Assembly (NCBI GenBank): GCA_003725585.1
Contig: RJMB01000024.1
Coordinates: 20,942 to 84,941, forward strand
Direction: 5' to 3'
Length of the DNA: 64,000 nt
Origin: Halostreptopolyspora alba
GTDB lineage: Bacteria > Actinomycetota > Actinomycetes > Streptosporangiales > Streptosporangiaceae
Part shown: piece by piece, positions 1 to 7,635 of the stretch
Numbering within the stretch: the first letter of the stretch is position 1
Layout: the number at the start of each line of letters is the position of its first letter
Translations under genes and position numbers: made by a program
The notes under the pieces: generated by a model
Databases searched by the model: none
Told to the model about the DNA's origin: nothing
What the model saw: the letters and a program-made list of their open reading frames with translations, nothing else

Positions 1-2
1 TC

Positions 3-257
3 GACACCAACCCGCGCGCCAAGATGCACAACACCAGGGACGGTTTCGTCAAGCTGATCTGCCGTCAGCACACCGGAATCGTGCTCGGGGGGGTGATCGT
101 CGGTCCGCGCGCGAGCGAGCTGATCCTCGGGGTTTCGGTGGCGGTGCAGCAGCGCCTCACGGTCGACGAGATCGCCCACACCTTCGCCGTGTACCCGTCG
201 CTGTCCGGCAGTGTCACCGAGGCGGCGCGTTCCCTCATGCAGGCGTCTCCCGAGTAG
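3..257 (+). CDS. lpdA: NAD(P)H-quinone dehydrogenase / dihydrolipoamide dehydrogenase-family flavoprotein, C-terminal fragment
   Basis: Only the last 84 codons are in the window; the reading frame is open from base 3 and the gene starts upstream. The fragment is the dimerisation domain of class I pyridine nucleotide-disulfide oxidoreductases. The stretch LTVDEIAHTFAVYPSLSGS followed by TEAARSLM resembles mycobacterial LpdA (Rv3303c), which lacks the His-Glu pair of true lipoamide dehydrogenases: here the usual 'HPTLSE' is 'YPSLSG', so a quinone or other NAD(P)H reductase is more likely than a pyruvate dehydrogenase E3. In mycobacteria this gene also lies in the neighbourhood of accA3, accD5 and birA, as here. 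The FAD and NAD domains cannot be checked. A hairpin follows the stop. Confidence 0.75.
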   Translation, partial: DTNPRAKMHNTRDGFVKLICRQHTGIVLGGVIVGPRASELILGVSVAVQQRLTVDEIAHTFAVYPSLSGSVTEAARSLMQASPE

Positions 258-301
258 GCCGCGCGCGGCGCGCCCGGCCGCGTTCCCGACGGACACAGCA
301 G

Positions 302-326
302 GGGCCCCGGCCATCGGCCGGGGCCC
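302..326. terminator. Hairpin between convergent genes
   Basis: A perfect 11-bp inverted repeat (GGGCCCCGGCC at 302-312, GGCCGGGGCCC at 316-326) encloses a 3-nt loop. It lies between the stop of the flavoprotein gene (257) and the stop of the minus-strand gene ending at 353, where a bidirectional terminator is expected. There is no clear T-run, which is common in high-GC actinomycetes. Confidence 0.65.
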
Positions 327-352
327 GGGTGCCGCATGGTGGACACGGCGTC

Positions 353-1606
353 CTAGAAGTCGAACCCTCCGAAGTCGCCGCCTCCGAAGTCACCTCCGCC
401 GAAGTCGCCGAAGTCACCTCCGCCCATGTCACCGCCCATGTCGCCACCCATCATGCCGCCGCCCATCATGGCGCCCATCATCGAGCCCATCATCATCCCG
501 CTGAACATCCCCATCATCATGTCCATGCCGAAGTAGCCACCGGCGTAGGGGGCGTAGGCGGGGCCGGCGTCGTAGTAGGGACGGCGCTCGCCGTCGACCT
601 CGACCATACGGACGTCGGGATCGTGGCCCGACAGTACCGCCCGCGCGCAGTTGGAGCAGGCCGGCACCGAACGGGACGTGCCACCGGGCGGCGCCCACAT
701 GACGTCCTGCTCGGAGGGGCCGTGCTGCGGGTTGAAGAAGCAGGGTTGGCGCCGCTCGGGGACCGGTTCACCGTTCAGCCGCGCACGGGTGGCCACCATG
801 GAGTAGCGCCCGTCCTCCAGGGCGTTGGTGACCTCCTGGATCTGCTCGGGTTCGGTGATGGTGTCGAGCGAGCGCTTGGCCCGGTCGTAGGAGTCCATGG
901 CGTTGGAGTAGTCGGTGCGCGTGGCCTCGTCCACCGCGCTGAGGTCGACGTCCAGCTGCGCGATGTCCTCGCCGAGGCGGACGACGTCCTCGTTGGCCAT
1001 CTGCTTGATCTCGGCGAGTTCCTTGGCCTTCTGCGCCTCGCGCTTCTTCTTGGACTGGTACAGGAAGAACCCGCCGCCCACGACGCCCACGGCGAGTAGC
1101 CCGAGCAGCAGCACGCCGAAGGTCGCGGACGCGGCCTCCCCGGCCTCCTGCGACTCGACCGCCTCGGGGACGGCCGCGAGCGTGTCGACCTGGTTGCCGC
1201 CACCGGACGACTTGGCGTCGGTTCCGATCTGCTGTACCGCGGAGTCGTCGAGGTTGGGAGACTCCACGAAATAGCCCTGGCTGCCGACGAAGCCGGCGTA
1301 CACGCCGTCGCCCACGTCGTCCATGACGCCCTCCAGGAAGGCGTTCAGGCTGGATTGGGACGCGAACGTGCCGTCGGGCAGGATCACGTAGTAGACGGGG
1401 GTCTCCGCGCCTTCGGCGGCCTCGACGAGGACCTCCTGGTCGGCCTCGGGGAACTCGTCGGTGATGCTCTCCTCGATATAGAGGTGGTCGCTCTGTAGCT
1501 CGTTGGCGACCTCGTTCTCACTGGGAGTGTCGGCGGCCGCGGGGGCCGCCATGACGGCGGTGAGCCCCGCGCTCAGCAGGGCGGGTATTACCAAGCGACG
1601 CAACAT
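353..1606 (-). CDS. Uncharacterised membrane protein, founding-type member of a four-gene tandem family, with Met/Gly-rich tail
   Basis: The protein has 417 residues: signal peptide (1-25, ending in an Ala-rich cleavage site), an extracellular domain of about 130 residues with the pattern 'VYYVILP...LNAFLEGVMDDVGDGVY', one membrane segment (about 162-183), a charged helix likely to be a coiled coil (184-260), then a cytosolic segment with CFFNPQH (C289, H295) and CSNC (C317, C320), which looks like a small metal-binding ribbon. The tail (361-417) is almost only Met, Gly, Asp and Phe, including repeated GGGDFG. The start is ATG preceded by GAGAGGA. From memory, similar proteins ending in 'YAPYAGGYFG' occur widely in Streptomyces as hypotheticals. 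The function is unknown; the TPM-like appearance of the outer domain is only an impression. The three genes upstream on the same strand are paralogues. Confidence 0.7.
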   Translation of the reverse strand: MLRRLVIPALLSAGLTAVMAAPAAADTPSENEVANELQSDHLYIEESITDEFPEADQEVLVEAAEGAETPVYYVILPDGTFASQSSLNAFLEGVMDDVGDGVYAGFVGSQGYFVESPNLDDSAVQQIGTDAKSSGGGNQVDTLAAVPEAVESQEAGEAASATFGVLLLGLLAVGVVGGGFFLYQSKKKREAQKAKELAEIKQMANEDVVRLGEDIAQLDVDLSAVDEATRTDYSNAMDSYDRAKRSLDTITEPEQIQEVTNALEDGRYSMVATRARLNGEPVPERRQPCFFNPQHGPSEQDVMWAPPGGTSRSVPACSNCARAVLSGHDPDVRMVEVDGERRPYYDAGPAYAPYAGGYFGMDMMMGMFSGMMMGSMMGAMMGGGMMGGDMGGDMGGGDFGDFGGGDFGGGDFGGFDF

Positions 1607-1805
1607 GATCGTTTCCTCTCGCCTCCCTCACCTCGTAGAGACGAACGAGGGGATCTCGCAGTTCCCACGATGGTGGCTGACTGGTCCCAGCTTAGACGCG
1701 GCGGGCGGCTCTCAGCAGGGGACGTGCCGTCGAACATGTCGGGTGGGGCCGCGCCGGCGTGGTGTGACGGTGTACCTCCGGGTGGCACGCCGCCCGCCGC
1801 GAGAC

Positions 1806-3215
1806 TCAGCCTTCGCGGGCTCGTCCGCGTAGTACACGTTGCACCATGTCGTCGCTGAGGTTGCCGTAGCCGGTGGCCGACCACACACTCTCGTCGGCGG
1901 GGACCTCGTAGTAGGGAACCTGGCGCCCCTCGTGCCGTACGGGCAGGGAGACGGGAGCGTGGTAGTCACGCACCGCCTTCGCGCACTCCACGCAGGCGTG
2001 CACCCGCATCGTCCGGGAGGACCCCAGCTCGCGCCACACGATCCGCTTGGTCTCGGTGGGATGCAGCGGGTTGAAATAGCAGTGCCGCCGCGGGGCGGGT
2101 GGTTTCCGTCCCTCCCGCCGGTACTGGGACGCACGCAGCTCGTCCTCTGCCGTGTGCACCAGCACCCGAACCCCCGCCAGGTCGGCCAGGGTCGTGGCGC
2201 CGTCCAGCACCCGCCCCGCGGCGTGGTGGGCGTCCAGGGCGCGCTGATAGTGGGCGAGGGTCTGCGTGTCCTGGTCGGAGGAGGGCGGCTCGCCGAGGCG
2301 TTCCCCCACCCGCACCAGTTCCCGCTCCACCTCCGAACGCAGCGCGTCGTACCGCGCCTCGTCGGCGTTGGTGAAGGACACCGCCGGCGCGAGTGTGGGA
2401 GGACGGCGCCGGTAGAACAGGTAACCACCGCCCAGCAGGACGAGAAGCACCACCCCGGCGGCGACCACCACAACGGACAGTGGGGGAAGCGCGGAACCGT
2501 TGTTCCACCACCACGAGTCCTCGCGTTCGGCGAGGGTGCGTTCGTAGGCGTCCACGGCCTCACCGTTGTCGACCAGCGCCACGGCGCGGTCGAAACGGGT
2601 GGCGAGGGGAGCGGAGTCGTGCTCCTCCTCCACGGCGAACGCCGCCTCGCGTGCGGGGGCGCCCTGTGCGCCGGGGGTCACGCCGACCACCGAGTCGTAG
2701 CTGCTCACCGCGAGGTAGCCGCGATCCGTGCCGAGGTGCTCGTGCACCGCGCCGATGAGCTGTTCGGGATCGCCGTTCCAGGTGCCTCCCTCGACCATCG
2801 GGACCGCGAGCACGTAGAGCGCCAACCCGTTGTCCTCGATGCGTCGGGCCAACTCACGTTGCTTCTCCGCGGGCAGGGCCGACTCGTAGGTCGGGTCCAC
2901 ATACACCGGGGACTGTTGGAGCTGGGTGGCGATCTCTTCCGCGGGGCTGGGGTCGGTGGCGCTTCCGGGGGCCGCCCCCACGGTCATGGCGGCGAGCGCG
3001 GCGACCACCACACCCGCGCGCGGCACTCGGCGCGCGCGGGCACGCCGGGGTGGTACGGAGGTAGGAGCTGCTTCCCGGGTTGACCGGCCGCCACGCGCGG
3101 GGCCGGTTCGGGTGGCCCGCCGGAGGTGCCCGAAGGTTCCCGGCTTTCCGGGCACCCGAGCCGGGGCGAGCGACAGCGAGCCCAGGAAACCCAGAATACT
3201 CTGCCTAGCCGGCAT
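1806..3215 (-). CDS. Uncharacterised membrane protein, tandem paralogue 2
   Basis: 469 residues from the ATG at 3215. This start has GAGGAG 6 nt upstream and overlaps the end of the previous gene by 11 nt. The first 62 residues, however, are low-complexity and partly encoded by a dispersed repeat (3107-3207), so the true start may be the GTG at 3026 (V64), just before the hydrophobic signal sequence 'VVVAALAAMTVGAAPGSA'. An outer domain ('LALYVLAVPM...LGTDRGYLAV'), a membrane helix (about 246-268), a charged helical stretch and a cytosolic CYFNPLH (C379, H385) ... CVEC (C408, C411) segment follow, the same order as in the gene at 353-1606. The Met/Gly tail is absent. The spacing of the Cys/His residues is the strongest argument for shared ancestry and possible metal binding. 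Function unknown. Confidence 0.65.
   Translation of the reverse strand: MPARQSILGFLGSLSLAPARVPGKPGTFGHLRRATRTGPARGGRSTREAAPTSVPPRRARARRVPRAGVVVAALAAMTVGAAPGSATDPSPAEEIATQLQQSPVYVDPTYESALPAEKQRELARRIEDNGLALYVLAVPMVEGGTWNGDPEQLIGAVHEHLGTDRGYLAVSSYDSVVGVTPGAQGAPAREAAFAVEEEHDSAPLATRFDRAVALVDNGEAVDAYERTLAEREDSWWWNNGSALPPLSVVVVAAGVVLLVLLGGGYLFYRRRPPTLAPAVSFTNADEARYDALRSEVERELVRVGERLGEPPSSDQDTQTLAHYQRALDAHHAAGRVLDGATTLADLAGVRVLVHTAEDELRASQYRREGRKPPAPRRHCYFNPLHPTETKRIVWRELGSSRTMRVHACVECAKAVRDYHAPVSLPVRHEGRQVPYYEVPADESVWSATGYGNLSDDMVQRVLRGRAREG
3107..3207. repeat. Dispersed repeat family A, copy 1
   Basis: About 100 bp that share blocks with 35872-35959 (TTCGGGTGGCCC-CCGG-GGTGCCCG, then ACCCGAGCCG-GGCGAGC) and with the tandem repeat at 21246-21578 (GGAGGTGCCCGAAGGTTCCCGGCTT, GCGAGCCCAG). 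The right end, ...CCTAG, contains the TAG stop codon of the minus-strand gene 3205-4584. The same arrangement is seen at the other two copies. Here the repeat also falls inside the predicted N-terminus of the gene ending at 1806. Confidence 0.65.
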
Positions 3216-4584
3216 GGGACTCCTCAGTGTCGACGTTGAGTTCCGCGTGGATTCGCCGGCCCAGGTCAGCGGAGTCGTGGCCACCGTACTGGGTTTCGGT
3301 CCACACGCCGGACCGTTGGTAGTGGACGGTGGTCGTGCCCTCCCCCCGCAGGCACAGCACCCGGCGCGACATCCGTTTGGTACCGGACACCGCGCAGGAG
3401 GCGCAGAGTGGTCCTTCGGGGCCGTCGAACGGGAGCGGGTAACGCGGTGGTGTCTGCGGGCCATGTGCGGCGCCGTGCAGCGGATTGACCATGCAGCAGG
3501 CGGTGATCTCCTCCCTGGTGGTGCGGCGGGTCGCGGGAAGTCCCCGGAGGGTGCCGCGGGCGCCGCGCGCCAATACGATCGCGCCGACCAGCCACTGGTC
3601 GTCGCGCACCTCGCGGCTGATCAGGGTGGCCGTGTCGAGAGCGGCGGCCGCCGCCGGATAGTGTTCGGACTTTTGGTGTCGCCGCAGCTCGCGGGTCAGT
3701 CGGCGCAACTCGGTGTTTAGGGCACGTGCCAGCCATCGGGGGGAGGGGCGGGCCGGGGCGGGCCGGGCCCGCAACAGGCGGGGGAGGTGGCGCTGCGACG
3801 GGACGGGGGGCAGGCCGCGCGCCTCCCGGTAGCGGTCCCGGAGCCAGCGTGCCAGCCCGATCGCCGACGCCACGATGACGTAGAGCGCTCCGACGCTGGC
3901 CGCGCCGGCGAGTAGGCCGGTGATGGCGGACTGGGCGTACTCGCCAACCTCGCTCGCGACGGTGTCCGTTTCCTCCTCGTCGCCGGGGTATCTCACCGCG
4001 AGGGGGGTGGGGCTTTGCGGTGATGCCGACGGGGCGGCCGCGATCTCGTCGAGCACGCCCGTGACCTGCTGGGTGAGCATCCGTGCCGCGGCCGGGTCCT
4101 CGGCGGGGGAGGGCGAGGTGGTGTACGGGTCCACCTCGTAGGAGGGAATCGGAACGCCGATGACGGAATCCCGCATGTGGAATCCTCGCTGGGACACTTC
4201 GGTGGCCGGTTCGGCGTGCAGGTAGACCCCGTCCTCGCCGAGCTCGTGGTGCAGCGCGTGCAGGAACACCTCGGGGTCTCCGGTGGACTCGTCGTAGCGG
4301 TTCATCGGCAGCACGACGAGATACACCGGGTGCTCGGCCTCGTTGAGGAGGTCGGCGAGCTCCTCCTGCTCCTCCTCGCTGACCACGGGGGAAATCTCCG
4401 GGTCGACGAAGACCGGCTCCTCGCGGAGCTGGTCGGCCACGCGCTCCACACGGTGGGTCTCGCGCACGTAGGGTGGCTCCGATGGCGGGGTGCGCTGCTC
4501 CCCGGCCCACGCGGGGGCGGCGGGTACGAGAGCGGTCACGCAGAGAGCCAGAGTCAGGGGGGTGGGGACTCGCACGGTCGGCAC
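3205..4584 (-). CDS. Uncharacterised membrane protein, tandem paralogue 3
   Basis: 459 residues, GTG start, 18 nt after the previous stop. A signal peptide (1-27, cleavage after APAWA) is followed by the outer domain with 'HPVYLVVLPM' (86-94) and 'LGEDGVYLHAE', then a linker, a membrane helix (about 221-245), a long basic segment, and the cytosolic CCMVNPLH (C364, H370) ... CASC (C394, C397) element. The Cys-His-Cys-Cys arrangement matches the two genes downstream although overall similarity is low, so the paralogues are old or fast evolving. The gene is probably co-transcribed with its neighbours on both sides. No enzymatic motif is visible and the function is unknown. Confidence 0.65.
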   Translation of the reverse strand: MPTVRVPTPLTLALCVTALVPAAPAWAGEQRTPPSEPPYVRETHRVERVADQLREEPVFVDPEISPVVSEEEQEELADLLNEAEHPVYLVVLPMNRYDESTGDPEVFLHALHHELGEDGVYLHAEPATEVSQRGFHMRDSVIGVPIPSYEVDPYTTSPSPAEDPAAARMLTQQVTGVLDEIAAAPSASPQSPTPLAVRYPGDEEETDTVASEVGEYAQSAITGLLAGAASVGALYVIVASAIGLARWLRDRYREARGLPPVPSQRHLPRLLRARPAPARPSPRWLARALNTELRRLTRELRRHQKSEHYPAAAAALDTATLISREVRDDQWLVGAIVLARGARGTLRGLPATRRTTREEITACCMVNPLHGAAHGPQTPPRYPLPFDGPEGPLCASCAVSGTKRMSRRVLCLRGEGTTTVHYQRSGVWTETQYGGHDSADLGRRIHAELNVDTEESHAG

Positions 4585-4602
4585 CTTTTCGCGTTGTCGC
4601 GG

Positions 4603-5322
4603 TCAGCCAGGAAACCGCCGGTTGTCACGTCGAATGAGTACGCCCCCCAGGCACCCCGCGCCGAGCAGGAACGCCACCGCGAACACGAAGTTCGGCCGGG
4701 TCGTCGGCCGGGTCGGGTCGAAGTAGATGGCCATGCCCGTGAAAGGGCCCCAGGACCCGTGGCCCCAGAACATCTCTCGCACCTTCCAGACGAGCTGGTG
4801 GCCCCCGTAGCGCTCCTCGTAGCGTTCGCTCGCCTCGCCGGAGGCGATGTTGTCGGCGACCCGTGCCACGCTCCCGGCGGGGGAGAGGTCCTCGGAGAGT
4901 GAGTGGCCGGATGCCTCCTCCACGGCTTCGTAGAGTTCGGGTACCTGAACCCCGTAGGTCTCTCCCGCCACCGAGGTCTCATTGGCCGCGAGGTAGAGGC
5001 CGTCCTCACCCAACCGTTCTCGCACGGCGGCGATCAGGGCTGTTTGGTCCGGTACCGCGTCGGAGGCGTGACTCGTGGGCACGACCAGTACGTAGACCGG
5101 GACCTCCAGGGCCGACACCGCGTCGGTGATCTCCTGGTGTACGGCGTCCAGGTCGTCCTCGGCGTAGTGGTCGCTGACATAGACCGGGTCCTCGGCCAGC
5201 TGCCGCGCGTAGCGTTCGGCCCGGGTGCCCGTGTCGGCGTCGGCCGCGGCCTCCGGTGCCGTCGTCGTGCCGCCGGCCAGCACGATCAGCACCAGGCCGA
5301 GGAGGGGTGGGAAGAAACGCAC
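4603..5322 (-). CDS. Uncharacterised membrane protein, tandem paralogue 4 (outer domain and anchor only)
   Basis: 239 residues from GTG 5322. The frame stays open upstream to 5460, but that part is a palindromic repeat, and a TAGTCT box ends exactly 7 nt before GTG 5322, which supports a leaderless start there. A signal sequence (1-27) precedes the outer domain, with 'PVYVLVVP' and 'LGEDGLYLAAN' in the same order as in the three genes downstream. A single C-terminal membrane helix (about 211-230) ends the protein after a short RRDNRR tail, so the cytosolic Cys/His module of its paralogues is missing. It is the promoter-proximal gene of the cluster and could act as a partner of the full-length members; that is inference. 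Confidence 0.65.
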   Translation of the reverse strand: MRFFPPLLGLVLIVLAGGTTTAPEAAADADTGTRAERYARQLAEDPVYVSDHYAEDDLDAVHQEITDAVSALEVPVYVLVVPTSHASDAVPDQTALIAAVRERLGEDGLYLAANETSVAGETYGVQVPELYEAVEEASGHSLSEDLSPAGSVARVADNIASGEASERYEERYGGHQLVWKVREMFWGHGSWGPFTGMAIYFDPTRPTTRPNFVFAVAFLLGAGCLGGVLIRRDNRRFPG

Positions 5323-5329
5323 GACAAGA

Positions 5330-5335
5330 AGACTA
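5330..5335 (-). promoter_or_regulatory. -10 box (TAGTCT) for a leaderless transcript
   Basis: On the minus strand TAGTCT is followed by 7 nt and the GTG at 5322. There is no Shine-Dalgarno sequence. TANNNT at this distance is typical of actinobacterial leaderless mRNAs. Confidence 0.5.
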
Positions 5336-5411
5336 GCGCGGCCGGGTAGCCCGCTCAATTCTCCCCAGAAGGGACACGGCGGGCTGGGGGGCGTCCTGGC
5401 CGAATCGTGGT

Positions 5412-5466
5412 GATCTTGTAGCTGTCGGCACGGAAATCGATTTCCCGTCTCGATAGCCACAAGATC
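5412..5466. repeat. 55-bp near-palindrome, copy A
   Basis: Begins GATCTTGTAGCTGTCG and ends CGATAGCCACAAGATC; the two halves are nearly reverse complements, centred on GGAAATCGATTTCC. The reverse complement of 63906-63960 matches it at 50 of 55 positions by my count. It lies between the divergent ends of the membrane-protein operon (start 5322) and the carboxylase gene (stop 5488), and can form a long hairpin. Confidence 0.85.
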
Positions 5467-5487
5467 GACGAGTGGGAGTGGAGACGG

Positions 5488-7257
5488 TCAGGAGTCCTTG
5501 ATCTCGCAGATGAGGCCGCCGTTGGTGACGGTCTCGCCGGCCGTGACGGAGAGACCGGTAACGGTTCCGCTCTTGTGCGCGTTCAGCGGCTGTTCCATCT
5601 TCATGGCCTCCAGGACGATGACGGGGTCGCCCTCGGCCACCTCCTGGCCGTCCTCGGCCAGGATCGTCACCACGGTGCCCTGCATCGGCGAGAGCAGGGA
5701 GTCGCCGCTCACCGTGGCCGTGGTGGAGCCGGCGGCCTTGCGCCTCGCCGGTCTCCTGGCCCTGGTGTCGCCGGCGGGGGCGGCCGCCGCGCCCAGGCCC
5801 GCCGGCAGGGTGACTTCGAGGCGCTTGCCGCCGACCTCCACGGTGAGGGTCTCGCGCTCGGGGGTCTCGCCCGGGGCGGCGGTGTCTCCGCTGTAGGGGG
5901 GGACGGTGCCGCTGAACTCGGTCTCGATCCACCGGGTGTGCACCGAGAACGGCTCGCCCGGATCGTGGGGCGCGAAGGCGGGGTCGGTGAGCACGGCCCT
6001 GTGGAAACCGATGACCGTGGGCATGCCACCGACCTCGAACTCGGCGAGGGCGCGCCGGGAGCGCCGCAGCGCCTCGTCACGCGTGGCGCCGGTGACGATG
6101 AGCTTGGCCACCATCGAGTCGAACTCCCGCGGGATGGTGAAGCCGTTCTCGCATCCGGTGTCGACGCGCACCCCGGGGCCTGCGGGCAGGGCGAGTGAGG
6201 TGATCGTGCCCGGGGCGGGCATGAAGTTGTTGGCGGCGTCCTCGGCGTTGATGCGGTACTCGATGGAGTGCCCGCGCGAGGGCGGGTCGTCGTAGCCCAG
6301 CGGCTCGCCCTGGGCGACGCGGAACATCTCGCCGACGAGGTCGATGCCGGTGACCTCCTCGGTGACCGGGTGCTCCACCTGCAGGCGGGTGTTGACCTCC
6401 AGGAACGAGACGGTGCCGTCGGCGCCGACGAGGAACTCGCAGGTGCCGGCGCCCCGGTAACCGGCTTCGCGCAGAATCGCCTTGGAGGAGGAGTACAGCA
6501 GGTCACGCTGCTCGTCGGTCAGGAATGGGGCGGGAGCCTCCTCGACGAGCTTCTGGTGGCGGCGCTGTAGGGAACAGTCGCGGGTGGAGACCACGACCAC
6601 GTTGCCGTGGGCGTCGGCCAGGCACTGGGTCTCCACGTGGCGGGGCCGCTCCAGGTAGCGCTCCACGAAGCACTCGCCGCGGCCGAAGGCGGAGGTGGCC
6701 TCGCGCACGGCGGCCTCGTAGGCGCTGGTGACCTCGTCGAGGGTGCGGGCTATGCGCATGCCGCGCCCGCCGCCGCCGAAGGCCGCCTTGATCGCGATCG
6801 GCAGGCCGTGCTCCGTGGCGAAGTCCACGACCTCCTGGGCGCTGGTGACCGGGTCCGGGGTGCCGGCGGCCAAGGGGGCGCCGACCTGCTGGGCGATGTG
6901 ACGCGCCTGGACCTTGTCGCCCAGGGCGTTGATGGCGGAGGGGGGTGGGCCGATCCAGGTCAGCCCCGCGTCGATGACGGCCTGGGCGAAGTCGGCGTTC
7001 TCGGCCAGGAACCCGTAGCCCGGGTGCACGGCGTCGGCCCCGGTGGTCTCGGCGATGGCCAGGATCCTCTCGATGCTGAGGTAGGACTCCGCCGGTGTCT
7101 GTCCACCCAGGGCGTGCGCCTCATCAGCGACCTTGGCGTGGAGGGCGTCCAGGTCGGGCTCGGCGTAGACCGCCACACTGGCCAACCCCGCGTCGCGGCA
7201 GCCGCGCGCCACCCGTACCGCGATCTCGCCCCGATTGGCGATGAGGACCTTACGCAC
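5488..7257 (-). CDS. accA: Acyl-CoA carboxylase alpha subunit (biotin carboxylase + biotin carboxyl carrier)
   Basis: 589 residues. An N-terminal biotin carboxylase ([20 protein letters not shown], glycine-rich ATP loop GGGGRGMR, '[14 protein letters not shown]' near the active site) is joined to a C-terminal biotinyl domain with EAMKMEQ (biotinylated K553). This is the usual actinobacterial alpha subunit, which carboxylates biotin with ATP and bicarbonate and passes it to a beta subunit to make malonyl- or methylmalonyl-CoA. The GTG start has AGGAGG 8 nt upstream. The beta and epsilon genes lie just upstream on the same strand and the biotin ligase is 5 kb away, matching mycobacterial accA3-accD5-birA. 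The exact acyl-CoA specificity is set by the beta subunit. Confidence 0.95.
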   Translation of the reverse strand: MRKVLIANRGEIAVRVARGCRDAGLASVAVYAEPDLDALHAKVADEAHALGGQTPAESYLSIERILAIAETTGADAVHPGYGFLAENADFAQAVIDAGLTWIGPPPSAINALGDKVQARHIAQQVGAPLAAGTPDPVTSAQEVVDFATEHGLPIAIKAAFGGGGRGMRIARTLDEVTSAYEAAVREATSAFGRGECFVERYLERPRHVETQCLADAHGNVVVVSTRDCSLQRRHQKLVEEAPAPFLTDEQRDLLYSSSKAILREAGYRGAGTCEFLVGADGTVSFLEVNTRLQVEHPVTEEVTGIDLVGEMFRVAQGEPLGYDDPPSRGHSIEYRINAEDAANNFMPAPGTITSLALPAGPGVRVDTGCENGFTIPREFDSMVAKLIVTGATRDEALRRSRRALAEFEVGGMPTVIGFHRAVLTDPAFAPHDPGEPFSVHTRWIETEFSGTVPPYSGDTAAPGETPERETLTVEVGGKRLEVTLPAGLGAAAAPAGDTRARRPARRKAAGSTTATVSGDSLLSPMQGTVVTILAEDGQEVAEGDPVIVLEAMKMEQPLNAHKSGTVTGLSVTAGETVTNGGLICEIKDS

Positions 7258-7348
7258 GATCGAATTCCTCCTGGTTCACCATCGGCCGGTTCTGGCGCCC
7301 GGTCGTGCGGGGATCACTGTTGTTAGAAGTCTAGGAGCCCCGGGTCGG

Positions 7349-7383
7349 CCCGGACGTGGGCGGTTGCCCGATCCCCGTCCGGG
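7349..7383 (-). terminator. Hairpin after the epsilon-subunit gene
   Basis: CCCGGACG (7349-7356) pairs with CGTCCGGG (7376-7383), with a nested GGGC/GCCC stem inside. It lies 3 nt beyond the stop of the epsilon gene and about 90 bp before the alpha gene, so it may end or attenuate transcription between them. Confidence 0.4.
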
Positions 7384-7386
7384 GTC

Positions 7387-7635
7387 TCACCCGGGGCCGT
7401 AGGTGGCCCGCCAGGCAGAGGGGCCCCGCCGTAGGGGGGCGCGCACCAGGCGCGCGCGGTCCCGCCAACCGGAGCGGGGGCGGTGGTCGGTGGCCGCCGC
7501 GCGGGCCGCCCGGGCGGCCCGCGCCCGCGCGCTCAGCACCGCGACCAGTGAGGCGATCTCCTCGGGAGTGGGGTCGCCCCGCACCACCCGGAGATGCCTG
7601 TCGGGCTCGGACGTGTTCGGCGTCGTCGGCGTCAC
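7387..7635 (-). CDS. accE: Acyl-CoA carboxylase epsilon subunit
   Basis: 82 residues from a GTG that overlaps the beta-subunit stop codon (GTGA, 4 bp). The N-terminal '[21 protein letters not shown]' block, an Ala/Arg-rich middle and a C-terminal '[10 protein letters not shown]' are the hallmarks of the small actinobacterial ACC epsilon family, which stabilises and activates the alpha-beta complex (AccE5 in mycobacteria). Translational coupling to the beta gene fits a complex subunit. It is too short to stand out by length alone; recognition rests on the conserved ends and the position. Confidence 0.85.
   Translation of the reverse strand: MTPTTPNTSEPDRHLRVVRGDPTPEEIASLVAVLSARARAARAARAAATDHRPRSGWRDRARLVRAPLRRGPSAWRATYGPG

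Noticed and set aside
329..1099. Plus-strand open frame with a His/Ala-rich protein
   Set aside because: Exactly antisense to the Met/Gly tail and body of the membrane protein at 353-1606; the His richness is the complement of Met (ATG/CAT) codons.
5323..5460. N-terminal extension of the gene 4603-5322
   Set aside because: The extra codons are made of the 55-bp palindromic repeat, and a TAGTCT box with correct leaderless spacing precedes GTG 5322.
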